64,000 nt of DNA from Janthinobacterium sp. PAMC25594 (lineage in GTDB: Bacteria > Pseudomonadota > Gammaproteobacteria > Burkholderiales > Burkholderiaceae_D), in assembly GCF_019443505.1 (NCBI RefSeq), contig NZ_CP080377.1:3906001-3970000 (forward strand). The letters run 5' to 3'. The notes under the pieces were generated by a model that searched no databases, was not told the DNA's origin, and saw only the letters and a list, made by a program, of their open reading frames with translations. Position numbers and translations under genes: made by a program. Numbering within the stretch: position 1 is the first letter of the stretch; each line of letters starts with the position of its first letter. Below are positions 57,345-64,000 of the stretch, piece by piece.

Positions 57345-57856
57345 TGGCCATTCCGAACAGCAAGCAGGAACTGGTCGAGGCGATTAGCACCACGTACGCC
57401 AAGCTGGCGCAGGAGCTGGCGCGCGTGCCACCGGCCTTGGCGCGCGATCCCGTGCTGGAGGGACAAGTGAAGGGCACGCGCATGAGCGTGTGCGATCTGC
57501 TCGCCTATCTGGTGGGATGGAACGAGCTGGTCCTGCACTGGCACGCGCAGCTGCGCGACGGTAAACGCATCGAGGACATCGCCTTTCCCGCCGAAGGTTT
57601 CACGTGGAACGCTCTGGGTCCATTGGCGCAGCGTTTCTATGCGGACTATGCTGACCTCAGCATGGACGACTTGCTGCAGCGCCTGGAACAGGCGAAAGAC
57701 CAGCTGCTGGCGCTGATCGACGCGCATGACGACGCGCAATTGTATGGCTAGCCCTGGTACACGCATTACACGATGGGACGCATGATCCAATTCAATACGG
57801 CGTCGCCATATGCGAATGCGCGCACGCGCTTGCGGGCCTGGCTGAAGACTTTGTAG
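57344..57856 (+). pseudogene. ClbS/DfsB-family four-helix protein with an in-frame amber stop
   Basis: The first 135 codons (MAIPNSKQELVEAISTTYAKLAQEL...LLALIDAHDDAQLYG) match the ClbS/DfsB four-helix family and end at TAG 57749-57751. The same frame continues directly with PWYTHYTMGRMIQFNTASPYANARTRLRAWLKTL to TAG 57854-57856, giving the normal family length of about 170. A single-base change to the amber codon, or read-through, explains it. The conserved C-terminal WY...GR...TASPY part would be lost in the short product (57344-57751). A parS core is embedded at 57597. Confidence 0.85.
57597..57610. other. parS: parS-like ParB binding site 5, distant
   Basis: GTTTCACGTGGAAC is identical in its 14-bp core to sites 1 and 3, inside the DfsB-like gene about 30 kb to the other side of the candidate origin. 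Confidence 0.7.
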
Positions 57857-57952
57857 GGACTGGAGCGGCAGGCTTGCACGATTGCATCAGTACGCTCAGA
57901 AAATTTTTCAGGCAGGATAGTGGTTTCAAGCGGAACCAATTGAAGGATCACC

Positions 57953-59668
57953 ATGCTGACCATCGCCCTCGCCCAGATGAATCCCACCGTGGGCGACTTC
58001 GACGCCAATGTCGCCGCCATCACCGCGCGCATGGCCCGCGCCAGCAGCGATGGCGCCGACCTGCTGGTGTGCCCCGAACTGTCGCTGTGCGCGTACTACC
58101 CGGGCGACCTGTTCGAGGACGCCGCCTTCCTGCGCGCCATGCAGCGGGCGCTGAATAAGCTGCTGGAGGCGTCCACGCGCTGGCCCGGACTGGTCACCGT
58201 CATCGGCACGGCGCGCCCGAATCCCGGCGTCGGCAAGCCCCTGTACAACGCCTTGCTGGCGATGCGCGACGGGCACATCGTCGCCGAATACTACAAGCAG
58301 CTGCTGCCGACGTATGGCATCTTCGACGAGGGCCGCCATTTCGAGCCCGGTCCGCCCGGCGCCTGCACCCTCGATATCGCCGGTTGCAAGGTGGGCTTCA
58401 TGATTTGCGAGGATGGCTGGAACGACGATGGCCGCGCCTACGCCGTCAATCCGTTTGAGGCCCTGCACGCGGCGCGGCCAGATCTCATCGTCAGCATCAA
58501 CGCCAGCCCGTCCGACATCGGCAAGCGCGCGCAGCGCCACGCCGTGTTTGGCGCCGCCTGCGCACGCGTCAACTTGCCCCTGCTGTTCGTCAACCAGGTG
58601 GGCGGCCAGGATCAACTTGTGTTCGACGGCGCCTCGTTCGCCATCTCGCCCGGCGACGGCCTGCAATTCGAGGCGGCCCGCTTCGTCGAGGATTTTCAGC
58701 TGCTGCGTTTTGCCGATGGCCGTTTCGCGCGGTCCGATGGTCAGCCCTTCCCCGTGCCCGACCCGGACGGCATTCCCGCCGTCGAATTTGCGCGGCGCCA
58801 GATCGTGCTCGGTTTGCGCGACTACGCGCGCCGCTGCCGTTTTACGCAAGTCGTCGTCGGTTGCTCGGGCGGCATCGATTCGGCGCTGACCCTGGCCCTG
58901 GCCGTCGAGGCGCTGGGCGCCGACAACGTGGCGGCCATCACCATGCCGTCCGTCTTTTCCAGCGCCGGCTCCGTCACCGATTCCGTCGCCCTGTGCGCCA
59001 ACCTGGGCATCGCCCTGACCACGCATCCGATACGCGACATCGTGGCGCAGTACGAGGCCGGCTACGCGGAGGCCTTCGACGGCAAGCTGCAGGGGCTGCC
59101 GCTGGAAAATTTGCAGGCGCGCGTGCGCGGCACCATCCTGATGGAGTACTCGAATGCGTTCGGCGCCCTGCTGCTCACCACCGGCAACAAGAGTGAAATC
59201 TCGGTCGGCTACTGCACCCTGTACGGCGACACGAATGGAGGCCTGGGCCTGATCGGCGACCTGTATAAAACCGAGGTGTTCGCCCTGTCGCGCCACATCA
59301 ACGCCAGCGCCGGGCGCGAGCTGATCCCCGCCGCCGTGCTCGATAAACCCCCGTCGGCGGAGCTGGCGCCGGGCCAGCGCGACACGGACAGCCTGCCGCC
59401 GTACCCGGTGCTCGATGAAATCCTGAAGTGGCATATCGAGGGACGGCGTTTGCCGGCGGCCGAAAGCGCGCAAGCACTGACCCTGGTCGACCAGCTGCGC
59501 GAGACGGACGACGGGAGGGCACTGGTGCGGCGCATCCTCGGCATGGTCGCCCGCAACGAATATAAACGGCGCCAGGCGGCGCCCATCATCCGCGTGCGTT
59601 CGCGCGCCTTTGGCAGCGGGCGTCAATTGCCGATCGCCGCCCACTACCCTACCGGAGACGACGCATGA
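57953..59668 (+). CDS. nadE: Glutamine-dependent NAD+ synthetase
   Basis: This is a 571-residue enzyme. The N-terminal nitrilase-type amidotransferase has the catalytic triad Glu42 (CPELSL), Lys115 (YYKQLLP) and Cys152 (MICEDGW). The C-terminal ATP-pyrophosphatase carries the P-loop SGGIDSA near residue 305 and KSEISVGYCTLYGD. It amidates deamido-NAD with glutamine-derived ammonia. GGATCACC precedes the start. It overlaps the next gene by four bases (ATGA). Confidence 0.96.
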   Translation: MLTIALAQMNPTVGDFDANVAAITARMARASSDGADLLVCPELSLCAYYPGDLFEDAAFLRAMQRALNKLLEASTRWPGLVTVIGTARPNPGVGKPLYNALLAMRDGHIVAEYYKQLLPTYGIFDEGRHFEPGPPGACTLDIAGCKVGFMICEDGWNDDGRAYAVNPFEALHAARPDLIVSINASPSDIGKRAQRHAVFGAACARVNLPLLFVNQVGGQDQLVFDGASFAISPGDGLQFEAARFVEDFQLLRFADGRFARSDGQPFPVPDPDGIPAVEFARRQIVLGLRDYARRCRFTQVVVGCSGGIDSALTLALAVEALGADNVAAITMPSVFSSAGSVTDSVALCANLGIALTTHPIRDIVAQYEAGYAEAFDGKLQGLPLENLQARVRGTILMEYSNAFGALLLTTGNKSEISVGYCTLYGDTNGGLGLIGDLYKTEVFALSRHINASAGRELIPAAVLDKPPSAELAPGQRDTDSLPPYPVLDEILKWHIEGRRLPAAESAQALTLVDQLRETDDGRALVRRILGMVARNEYKRRQAAPIIRVRSRAFGSGRQLPIAAHYPTGDDA

Positions 59669-60720
59669 CCTTATCCTATTGCGCCGACGCGGCCATCCTG
59701 ATCGGCCGCTTCCAGCCTTTTCACAATGGCCATGCGGGCTTGCTGCGGAAGGCGCTGGCCACCGCCACCCAGGTGGTGGTGGTGCTCGGTTCCGCCTTCC
59801 ATGCGCGCAGCCCGAAGAACCCGTTTACGTGGCAGGAACGGGCCGCCATGATCGCCGCAACGTTACCCGAGGCGCAGCGCGCGCGCGTGCATTACGTGGC
59901 CGTGCGCGATTACTACGACGATGGCTTGTGGGCCGACGCCGTGCGGCGCGCCGTGGCGGGCGCCGTGCCCGCGGCGCAGCGCATCGCCCTGGTGGCCTGC
60001 TTCAAGGACGCCACCAGTTATTACCTGCACCACTTCCCGCACTGGCAGTTGCTCAACCTGGAGATCGACCCTGGCGCACCGATCGGCGCGACGGCCATCC
60101 GCAACGTGCTGTTCGAGGCCGAGGACGTGGACGTGTCGCTGAGCGCCGTGGCGCAGCTGCTGCCGGCGGCCATCGGACAGTATGTCAAAGCGTGGACCTT
60201 GCTGCCGTGGTACGCGCCGCTGGTGCAGGAACACCGCGCCATCGAGGCGTACAAGGCGCGCTGGCGCACGGCGCCGTATGCGCCCATCTTTTGCACCGTC
60301 GATGCGCTGGTGCAGACGGGCGGCCACGTTTTACTGGTGCGCCGCGGCGGCTATCCGGGCAAGGGTTTGTGGGCGCTGCCCGGCGGCTTCCTGGAGCCGC
60401 GCGAGCGTCTGCTGCAGGGAGCCCTGCGCGAGCTGGCGGAAGAAACCCAGCTGGGCGTGCTGGCGCCCACCCTCGTCGAGGCGCTGGTCGGCGTGGCCGT
60501 GTTTGACCACCCGGACCGCAGCCAGCGCGGGCGCACCATCACGCATGCGCATTATTTTGACCTGAAGACGCGCCAGCTGCCGGCCGTGACGGCGGCCGAC
60601 GACGCGGCGCTGGCGCAGTGGGTGCCCGTGGCCTCGCTGCCGGCCATGGAAGAGCAATTCTTCGAAGACCACTTCCACATCCTGAACCACTTCCTCAAGC
60701 TCACGCACGAGGGGCGCTGA
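59665..60720 (+). CDS. nadM: Bifunctional NMN adenylyltransferase / Nudix hydrolase
   Basis: This is a 351-residue protein. The N-terminal NadM-type adenylyltransferase (about 1-180) has GRFQPFHNGH (14-23) and the C-terminal ISGT-like GATAIRNVLFE. The Nudix domain (about 210-345) holds GGFLEPRERLLQGALREL followed by AEET. The Nudix box agrees with the consensus except Gln at the usual Gly before the last hydrophobic residue. Known homologues make NAD from NMN and hydrolyse ADP-ribose. Coupling to nadE places both in NAD synthesis and recycling. Confidence 0.93.
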   Translation: MTLSYCADAAILIGRFQPFHNGHAGLLRKALATATQVVVVLGSAFHARSPKNPFTWQERAAMIAATLPEAQRARVHYVAVRDYYDDGLWADAVRRAVAGAVPAAQRIALVACFKDATSYYLHHFPHWQLLNLEIDPGAPIGATAIRNVLFEAEDVDVSLSAVAQLLPAAIGQYVKAWTLLPWYAPLVQEHRAIEAYKARWRTAPYAPIFCTVDALVQTGGHVLLVRRGGYPGKGLWALPGGFLEPRERLLQGALRELAEETQLGVLAPTLVEALVGVAVFDHPDRSQRGRTITHAHYFDLKTRQLPAVTAADDAALAQWVPVASLPAMEEQFFEDHFHILNHFLKLTHEGR

Positions 60721-60741
60721 GGGGAGCAACCCCCTCAGCGC
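60714..60741. terminator. Hairpin between nadM and the YflT-like gene
   Basis: GCGCTGAGGGG (60714-60724) pairs with CCCCTCAGCGC (60731-60741). There is no T-run on either side, so intrinsic termination is uncertain. It overlaps the nadM stop. Confidence 0.5.
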
Positions 60742-60744
60742 GCG

Positions 60745-61575
60745 TCAGGAGGTCACGCGCTCCCAGCCATGCTTGATGGCCGCCTTGAAGTTGTCCCACG
60801 CGGACTGGGGATACGTGTGCTCCCACGTGGAACGCAGGTCCGCTTCCACCTCGTCCCATGGGCGGCCCCGGTAGCTGTCGCTGTTGGCCATGGAATGGCC
60901 ATAGCGGTAGGCGGGATCGTAGTCCTCGAAGCGCGCGCCGGTGGCGACATAGGTGGCGCTCCAGTGGCTGCGGTAATACTGCTCGTCGTCGTAGCTGGTG
61001 CCGGGCAGGTTCTCGGCGCCCGGATAGCGGCGCACGTTGGCGCCCGTGCCGGAAGGCGGCGGCGACGCCATGTCGCGGGCAAACTGCTGCGACCCTGGCG
61101 CCTCGTTCATATTGCTGGCGGACGTGCCCTGCTGCGATGGCGCGCCGGACTGCATGCTGGCGCCCTGGCGCATCGCGCTGTCGTGTTGCGGCGCGCCTTG
61201 CCAGCCGCCGGCACGCCAGTGGCCGGCGTGCGCATCGATGTCGAGCGGCGCATAGCGCTCGACGAGGTCGGTGGCGCGCTGGATATCGGCGTCACTCGCC
61301 CCTTCCAGGGTCAGCACGACATGCCCGCGCCGCACGGCTTCCGCATAGATGTGGCGGTCGGCGTGGCTGCCGAACAGGTCCGTAAAGAAATGCTTGATGT
61401 TGTCGAGCAGATTATCGCTGTCGTCGCGGCGGATGTTTTCCGTGGTGGAAAAGTCGTCGCTGCCCGCATCGCGCAGGCGGATGCTGGCGCCGGGGATGCC
61501 CGCCGTGATCAGGTCGTGCCGGGCGCGCTCGGCCATGTCGCGCACGGCGAAAACTGCTGCCAATGTATGTGCCAT
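60745..61575 (-). CDS. YflT-like (general stress 17M) domain protein
   Basis: This 276-residue protein starts at 61575 (MAHTLAAVFAVRDMAERARHDLITAGIPGASIRL), preceded by GGAGA. The N-terminal part (to about 90) has the general-stress 17M/YflT pattern: a regulator-like fold with VVLTLEGASDADIQRATDLVERYAP. The middle is Gln/Ser/Gly-rich and disordered (MRQGASMQSGAPSQQGTSASNMNEAPGSQ). The C-terminus is rich in Tyr/Trp (YYRSHWSATYVATGARFEDYDPAYRYGHSMA). It is probably a stress-induced protein; function unknown. It converges with nadM. Confidence 0.78.
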   Translation of the reverse strand: MAHTLAAVFAVRDMAERARHDLITAGIPGASIRLRDAGSDDFSTTENIRRDDSDNLLDNIKHFFTDLFGSHADRHIYAEAVRRGHVVLTLEGASDADIQRATDLVERYAPLDIDAHAGHWRAGGWQGAPQHDSAMRQGASMQSGAPSQQGTSASNMNEAPGSQQFARDMASPPPSGTGANVRRYPGAENLPGTSYDDEQYYRSHWSATYVATGARFEDYDPAYRYGHSMANSDSYRGRPWDEVEADLRSTWEHTYPQSAWDNFKAAIKHGWERVTS

Positions 61576-61690
61576 GATGGTCTCCAATCGGTGAACAACG
61601 TCCTTTCAGTGTAGGCCGTGTCAAGCGAAAGGGGCGCCCGTTTGCCTCTTGGAAATCGTTGTGTTTATCAAGTATTGACGAAGTGAAATC

Positions 61691-62593
61691 TCAGTCCGGC
61701 GTGCCCACAAAAGCGCGCAAAAAGTCGATAAAGGCGCGCACCTTTTCCGCAATATGCTGGGTGTTCGGATACACGGCATACACGCCCTGCTGCGGGAACA
61801 CGACGTCGGGCAGCAGGCGGCGCAGGCGTCCCGCGCGCACGTCCGCCTCCACCAGCCACTGCGGCAGCAGGGCCACGCCGCAGCCGCCCAGGGCAAAGCC
61901 CAGCAGGGCCGAGGCGGAGTCGGAATGGATGGCGGCGTCGTCCTGCGCGGCGAAGGTGGCGGCGCCGTCCGGTGTCTGCACCTCCCAGCGCAGCGGCGAA
62001 GCCAGGCGGCTGTGCGCCAGCCAGCGCGCGCGCTGCAAGTCGGGCAAGCTGGCGATGTCCCTGGCGGGCAGGCTGGCCAGGTAGGCGGGCGAGGCGACGG
62101 GCCAGATCGCATACGGTTCGATCAGCGCGGCGCGGTAGCTCGAATCGTTGAGGGAACCCATGCGGATGGCCAGGTCGTAGCGGCCCGAGATCAGGTCTTC
62201 ATGCGACGATGAAGACGAATGCTGGATCTGCAGCTGCGGGTGGGCGGCGGCAAACGCGATCAGCGCGGGGATCACCGTGCGGCCGCCGTATTCGACGGTG
62301 GTGGTCAGGCGCAGGGTGCCGCGCAAGCCCTGCTGGCCCTGGCGCGCCGTCTCGATGGCGCCGTGCGCTTCGCTCAGCACGCGCTGGCAATCTTCGTAAA
62401 AACGCCGTCCCACGTCGGTCAGCGCCAGGCTGCGCGTGCTGCGCGTGAGCAGCGACACGCCCAGCTCCGCCTCCAGCTGTTTCAAGTTAAAACTGACGAC
62501 GGCCTTGCTCTGGCCCAGCACGGCGGCGGCCGCCGTCAGCGAGCCGGCGTCGACGATGGCGATGAAAATACCCAAGCGGTCAAGACTGATCAT
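61691..62593 (-). CDS. LysR-family regulator, divergent from an MFS exporter
   Basis: This 300-residue protein starts at 62593 (MISLDRLGIFIAIVDAGSLTAAAAVLGQSKAVVSFNLKQLEAELG); an upstream ATG at 62635 is possible and no clear ribosome binding site decides. HTH and effector domain of the AaeR/DsdC-like type are present (RRFYEDCQRVLSEAHGAIE linker; LRGTLRLTTTVEYGGRTVIPALIAFAAAHPQLQI). It is divergent from the MFS transporter with a 127-base gap and is the likely regulator of it. Confidence 0.9.
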   Translation of the reverse strand: MISLDRLGIFIAIVDAGSLTAAAAVLGQSKAVVSFNLKQLEAELGVSLLTRSTRSLALTDVGRRFYEDCQRVLSEAHGAIETARQGQQGLRGTLRLTTTVEYGGRTVIPALIAFAAAHPQLQIQHSSSSSHEDLISGRYDLAIRMGSLNDSSYRAALIEPYAIWPVASPAYLASLPARDIASLPDLQRARWLAHSRLASPLRWEVQTPDGAATFAAQDDAAIHSDSASALLGFALGGCGVALLPQWLVEADVRAGRLRRLLPDVVFPQQGVYAVYPNTQHIAEKVRAFIDFLRAFVGTPD

Positions 62594-62720
62594 AAATAAG
62601 AATGAGGAGGCATGCGGGTTGTAGAGGTTTGTCAAAATTTATTTGACAGTGTAATCGGGGCTGGCCCGTTACGCAAATGGCCTGTGGCGCTTAAGCTGGC
62701 CGTTTGCCATTCGGAGCACC

Positions 62721-64000
62721 ATGGACTATCGCAAAAAAGTGGCGGCCATCTATCTGCTGGGTTTTTTCGTCGACCTGATCAACATGTTCATCACCAGCGT
62801 CGCCTACCCCGACATCGGCCATGCCCTGCACGCTTCGGTGGCGCAGCTGGCCTGGATCAGCACCGGCTACATTCTCGGCCTGACCATCGTCATCCCCGCC
62901 AGCGCCTGGCTGGCTGCCTATTATGGCAGCAAAACCGTGTTTATGGCATCGTTGCTAACTTTTTTATGCGCCAGCATCGGCGCCGGCCTGGCGCCCTCGA
63001 TCGAGGCGCTGATCGTCTGGCGCTGCGTGCAGGGTTTGGGTGGCGGCTTGCTCATTCCGCTGGGCCAAAGCATGACTTACCATCTGTACCAGCCTGCCGA
63101 GCGCCCTGGCCTGTCCTCCGTCATCATGCTGGTGGGCTTGCTGGCGCCCGCGCTGTCGCCCGCGCTGGGCGGCGTGATCGTCGACAGCCTGTCGTGGCGC
63201 GCGATTTTCTATCTGAACGTGCCCTTCGCCGCGCTGGCGCTGCTGCTGGCCGCCTGCTGGCTGCGTCCCGACCCGCCGCGCGCGCAAGTGCCCCGCCTCG
63301 ACGTGGGCGGCCTGCTGGCGGGCAGCACGGCGATCTTGCTGCTGTTGCTGGGCCTGACGATGCTGGGCACACCGGGCGAGCTGGCGGCCGGCGCCGGCGT
63401 GCTGGCGCTGGGTGCCCTCTGCGCCTGGGCCTACGTGCGCGGCGCCTTGCGCAAAGCCACGCCGCTGCTGAACCTGCGCCTGGCCGCCGAACCGCTGCTG
63501 CGCATTGCCATGCTGATGTATTTGCTGGTGCCCGGTGTCTTCATGGGCGTGAGCCTGCTGGCCATGCTGTACCTGCAGGGCGTGCTGGGCATGTCGGCAT
63601 CGACGGCGGGCGCGCTGATGCTGCCGTGGGCGCTGGCCTCGTTTGCGGCCATTTCACTGACCGGCAAAAGCTATCGCCGCGTGGGTCCGCAACCGCTGTT
63701 CATTGCCGGTGCGCTGCTGCAGGCGGCGGGCATGCTGATGCTGCTGCGCGTGGATGCGGCGGGCCAGTTATTCTGGCTGGCGGGCGCGTATGCCGTGATG
63801 GGTTTTGGCGGCGGCTTGTGCAGCAGCACGGCGCAAAGCACGGCGTTTTTGCGCACGCCGGACGGGCAATTGAGCCAGGCCAGCGCCGTGTGGAATATCA
63901 ACCGCCAGCTGGGCTTTTGCCTGGGCGTGGCGCTGCTCAGCGTACTGCTGAATGGCTTGCTGGCGGCGCATGGGATTGCGTCGCTGGACGACCCCGCCCA
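62721..64000 (+). CDS. DHA2-type MFS drug exporter, 3' end outside the window
   Basis: The frame is open from the ATG at 62721 (MDYRKKVAAIYLLGFFVDLINMFITSVAYPDIGHALHAS) to the window end: 426 residues without a stop. Family features include the first helix with a membrane-embedded acidic residue (FFVDLINMFITSVAYPDI), motif A-like AYYGSKTVFM and motif C-like LAPALSPALGG. The helix count of about 13-14 fits the DHA2 (14-TM) class of proton-coupled drug exporters. Substrate is unknown. Confidence 0.9.
   Translation, partial: MDYRKKVAAIYLLGFFVDLINMFITSVAYPDIGHALHASVAQLAWISTGYILGLTIVIPASAWLAAYYGSKTVFMASLLTFLCASIGAGLAPSIEALIVWRCVQGLGGGLLIPLGQSMTYHLYQPAERPGLSSVIMLVGLLAPALSPALGGVIVDSLSWRAIFYLNVPFAALALLLAACWLRPDPPRAQVPRLDVGGLLAGSTAILLLLLGLTMLGTPGELAAGAGVLALGALCAWAYVRGALRKATPLLNLRLAAEPLLRIAMLMYLLVPGVFMGVSLLAMLYLQGVLGMSASTAGALMLPWALASFAAISLTGKSYRRVGPQPLFIAGALLQAAGMLMLLRVDAAGQLFWLAGAYAVMGFGGGLCSSTAQSTAFLRTPDGQLSQASAVWNINRQLGFCLGVALLSVLLNGLLAAHGIASLDDPA

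Overview
The window reads as a GC-rich betaproteobacterial chromosome. Gene content and protein style suggest Oxalobacteraceae, probably Janthinobacterium-like; this is an inference from familiarity, with no search run. It appears to be the origin-proximal part of the main chromosome. It carries the F-type ATP synthase operon, parAB, mnmG-rsmG (gidAB) and several parS-like sites. Between 26.7 and 27.9 kb lies a non-coding region with three tandem copies of a DnaA-box / DnaA-trio / AT-rich module, which looks like oriC. Left of that point the housekeeping genes from 3.7 to 26.5 kb are nearly all on the minus strand. To the right, many core genes (nucleosidase, glmU, glmS, nadE-nadM) are on the plus strand, as expected for leading-strand genes diverging from an origin.

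Layout. 0-2.3 kb: a DUF4178 protein (cut by the window edge), a tiny membrane protein, a SpeD-like AdoMet decarboxylase and a lipoprotein. 2.3-3.6 kb: a structured leader with a 12-codon upstream ORF, then an RsgA-type GTPase. 3.7-10.9 kb: atpIBEFHAGDC (minus). 11-15.6 kb: parB, parA, rsmG, mnmG (minus), with a striking 11-unit, 9-bp AT-rich array just upstream of parA. 15.7-17.8 kb: a guanidine-II riboswitch with a Gdx guanidinium exporter, an orphan nuoA and an iron-type alcohol dehydrogenase, interspersed with parS sites. 17.8-26.5 kb: a 3-hydroxybutyrate-oligomer hydrolase, a five-gene branched-chain amino-acid type ABC transporter and a GMC oxidoreductase. 26.7-27.9 kb: candidate oriC. 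28-36.4 kb: nucleosidase, PutA with an adjacent Lrp regulator, an unusual chemoreceptor, a LysR regulator and a small membrane protein. 36.5-39.7 kb: chalcone-isomerase-like protein, ferredoxin, coaD, rsmD and a DUF6279 lipoprotein (minus). 39.8-44.2 kb: glmU and glmS, separated by a 570-bp field of same-orientation DnaA-box-like sequences and an Lrp-family regulator.

The 44.25-47.9 kb stretch directly behind glmS (the classical attTn7 position) looks like an accessory island. It has a decayed IS3-family transposase, two unrecognised lower-GC genes and a pentapeptide-repeat membrane protein. It is followed by a LysR / flavin reductase / DUF1852 (MesX) / core-MetE (MesD) cluster, a folate-independent methionine synthase system. 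The rest (51.7-64 kb) holds a classical chemoreceptor, an MscS-family channel and a DUF2938 protein. It also holds an ArsR-rhodanese regulator with a clear operator, a DfsB-like gene interrupted by an in-frame amber codon, nadE-nadM, a YflT-like stress protein, and a LysR regulator divergent from a DHA2-type MFS exporter cut by the window end.

Functional groups: chromosome replication and segregation (oriC candidate, parAB, parS); energy (atp, nuoA); UDP-GlcNAc synthesis (glmU, glmS); NAD synthesis (nadE, nadM); proline and branched-chain amino-acid use; methionine synthesis without folate. No rRNA, tRNA or CRISPR array was recognised.
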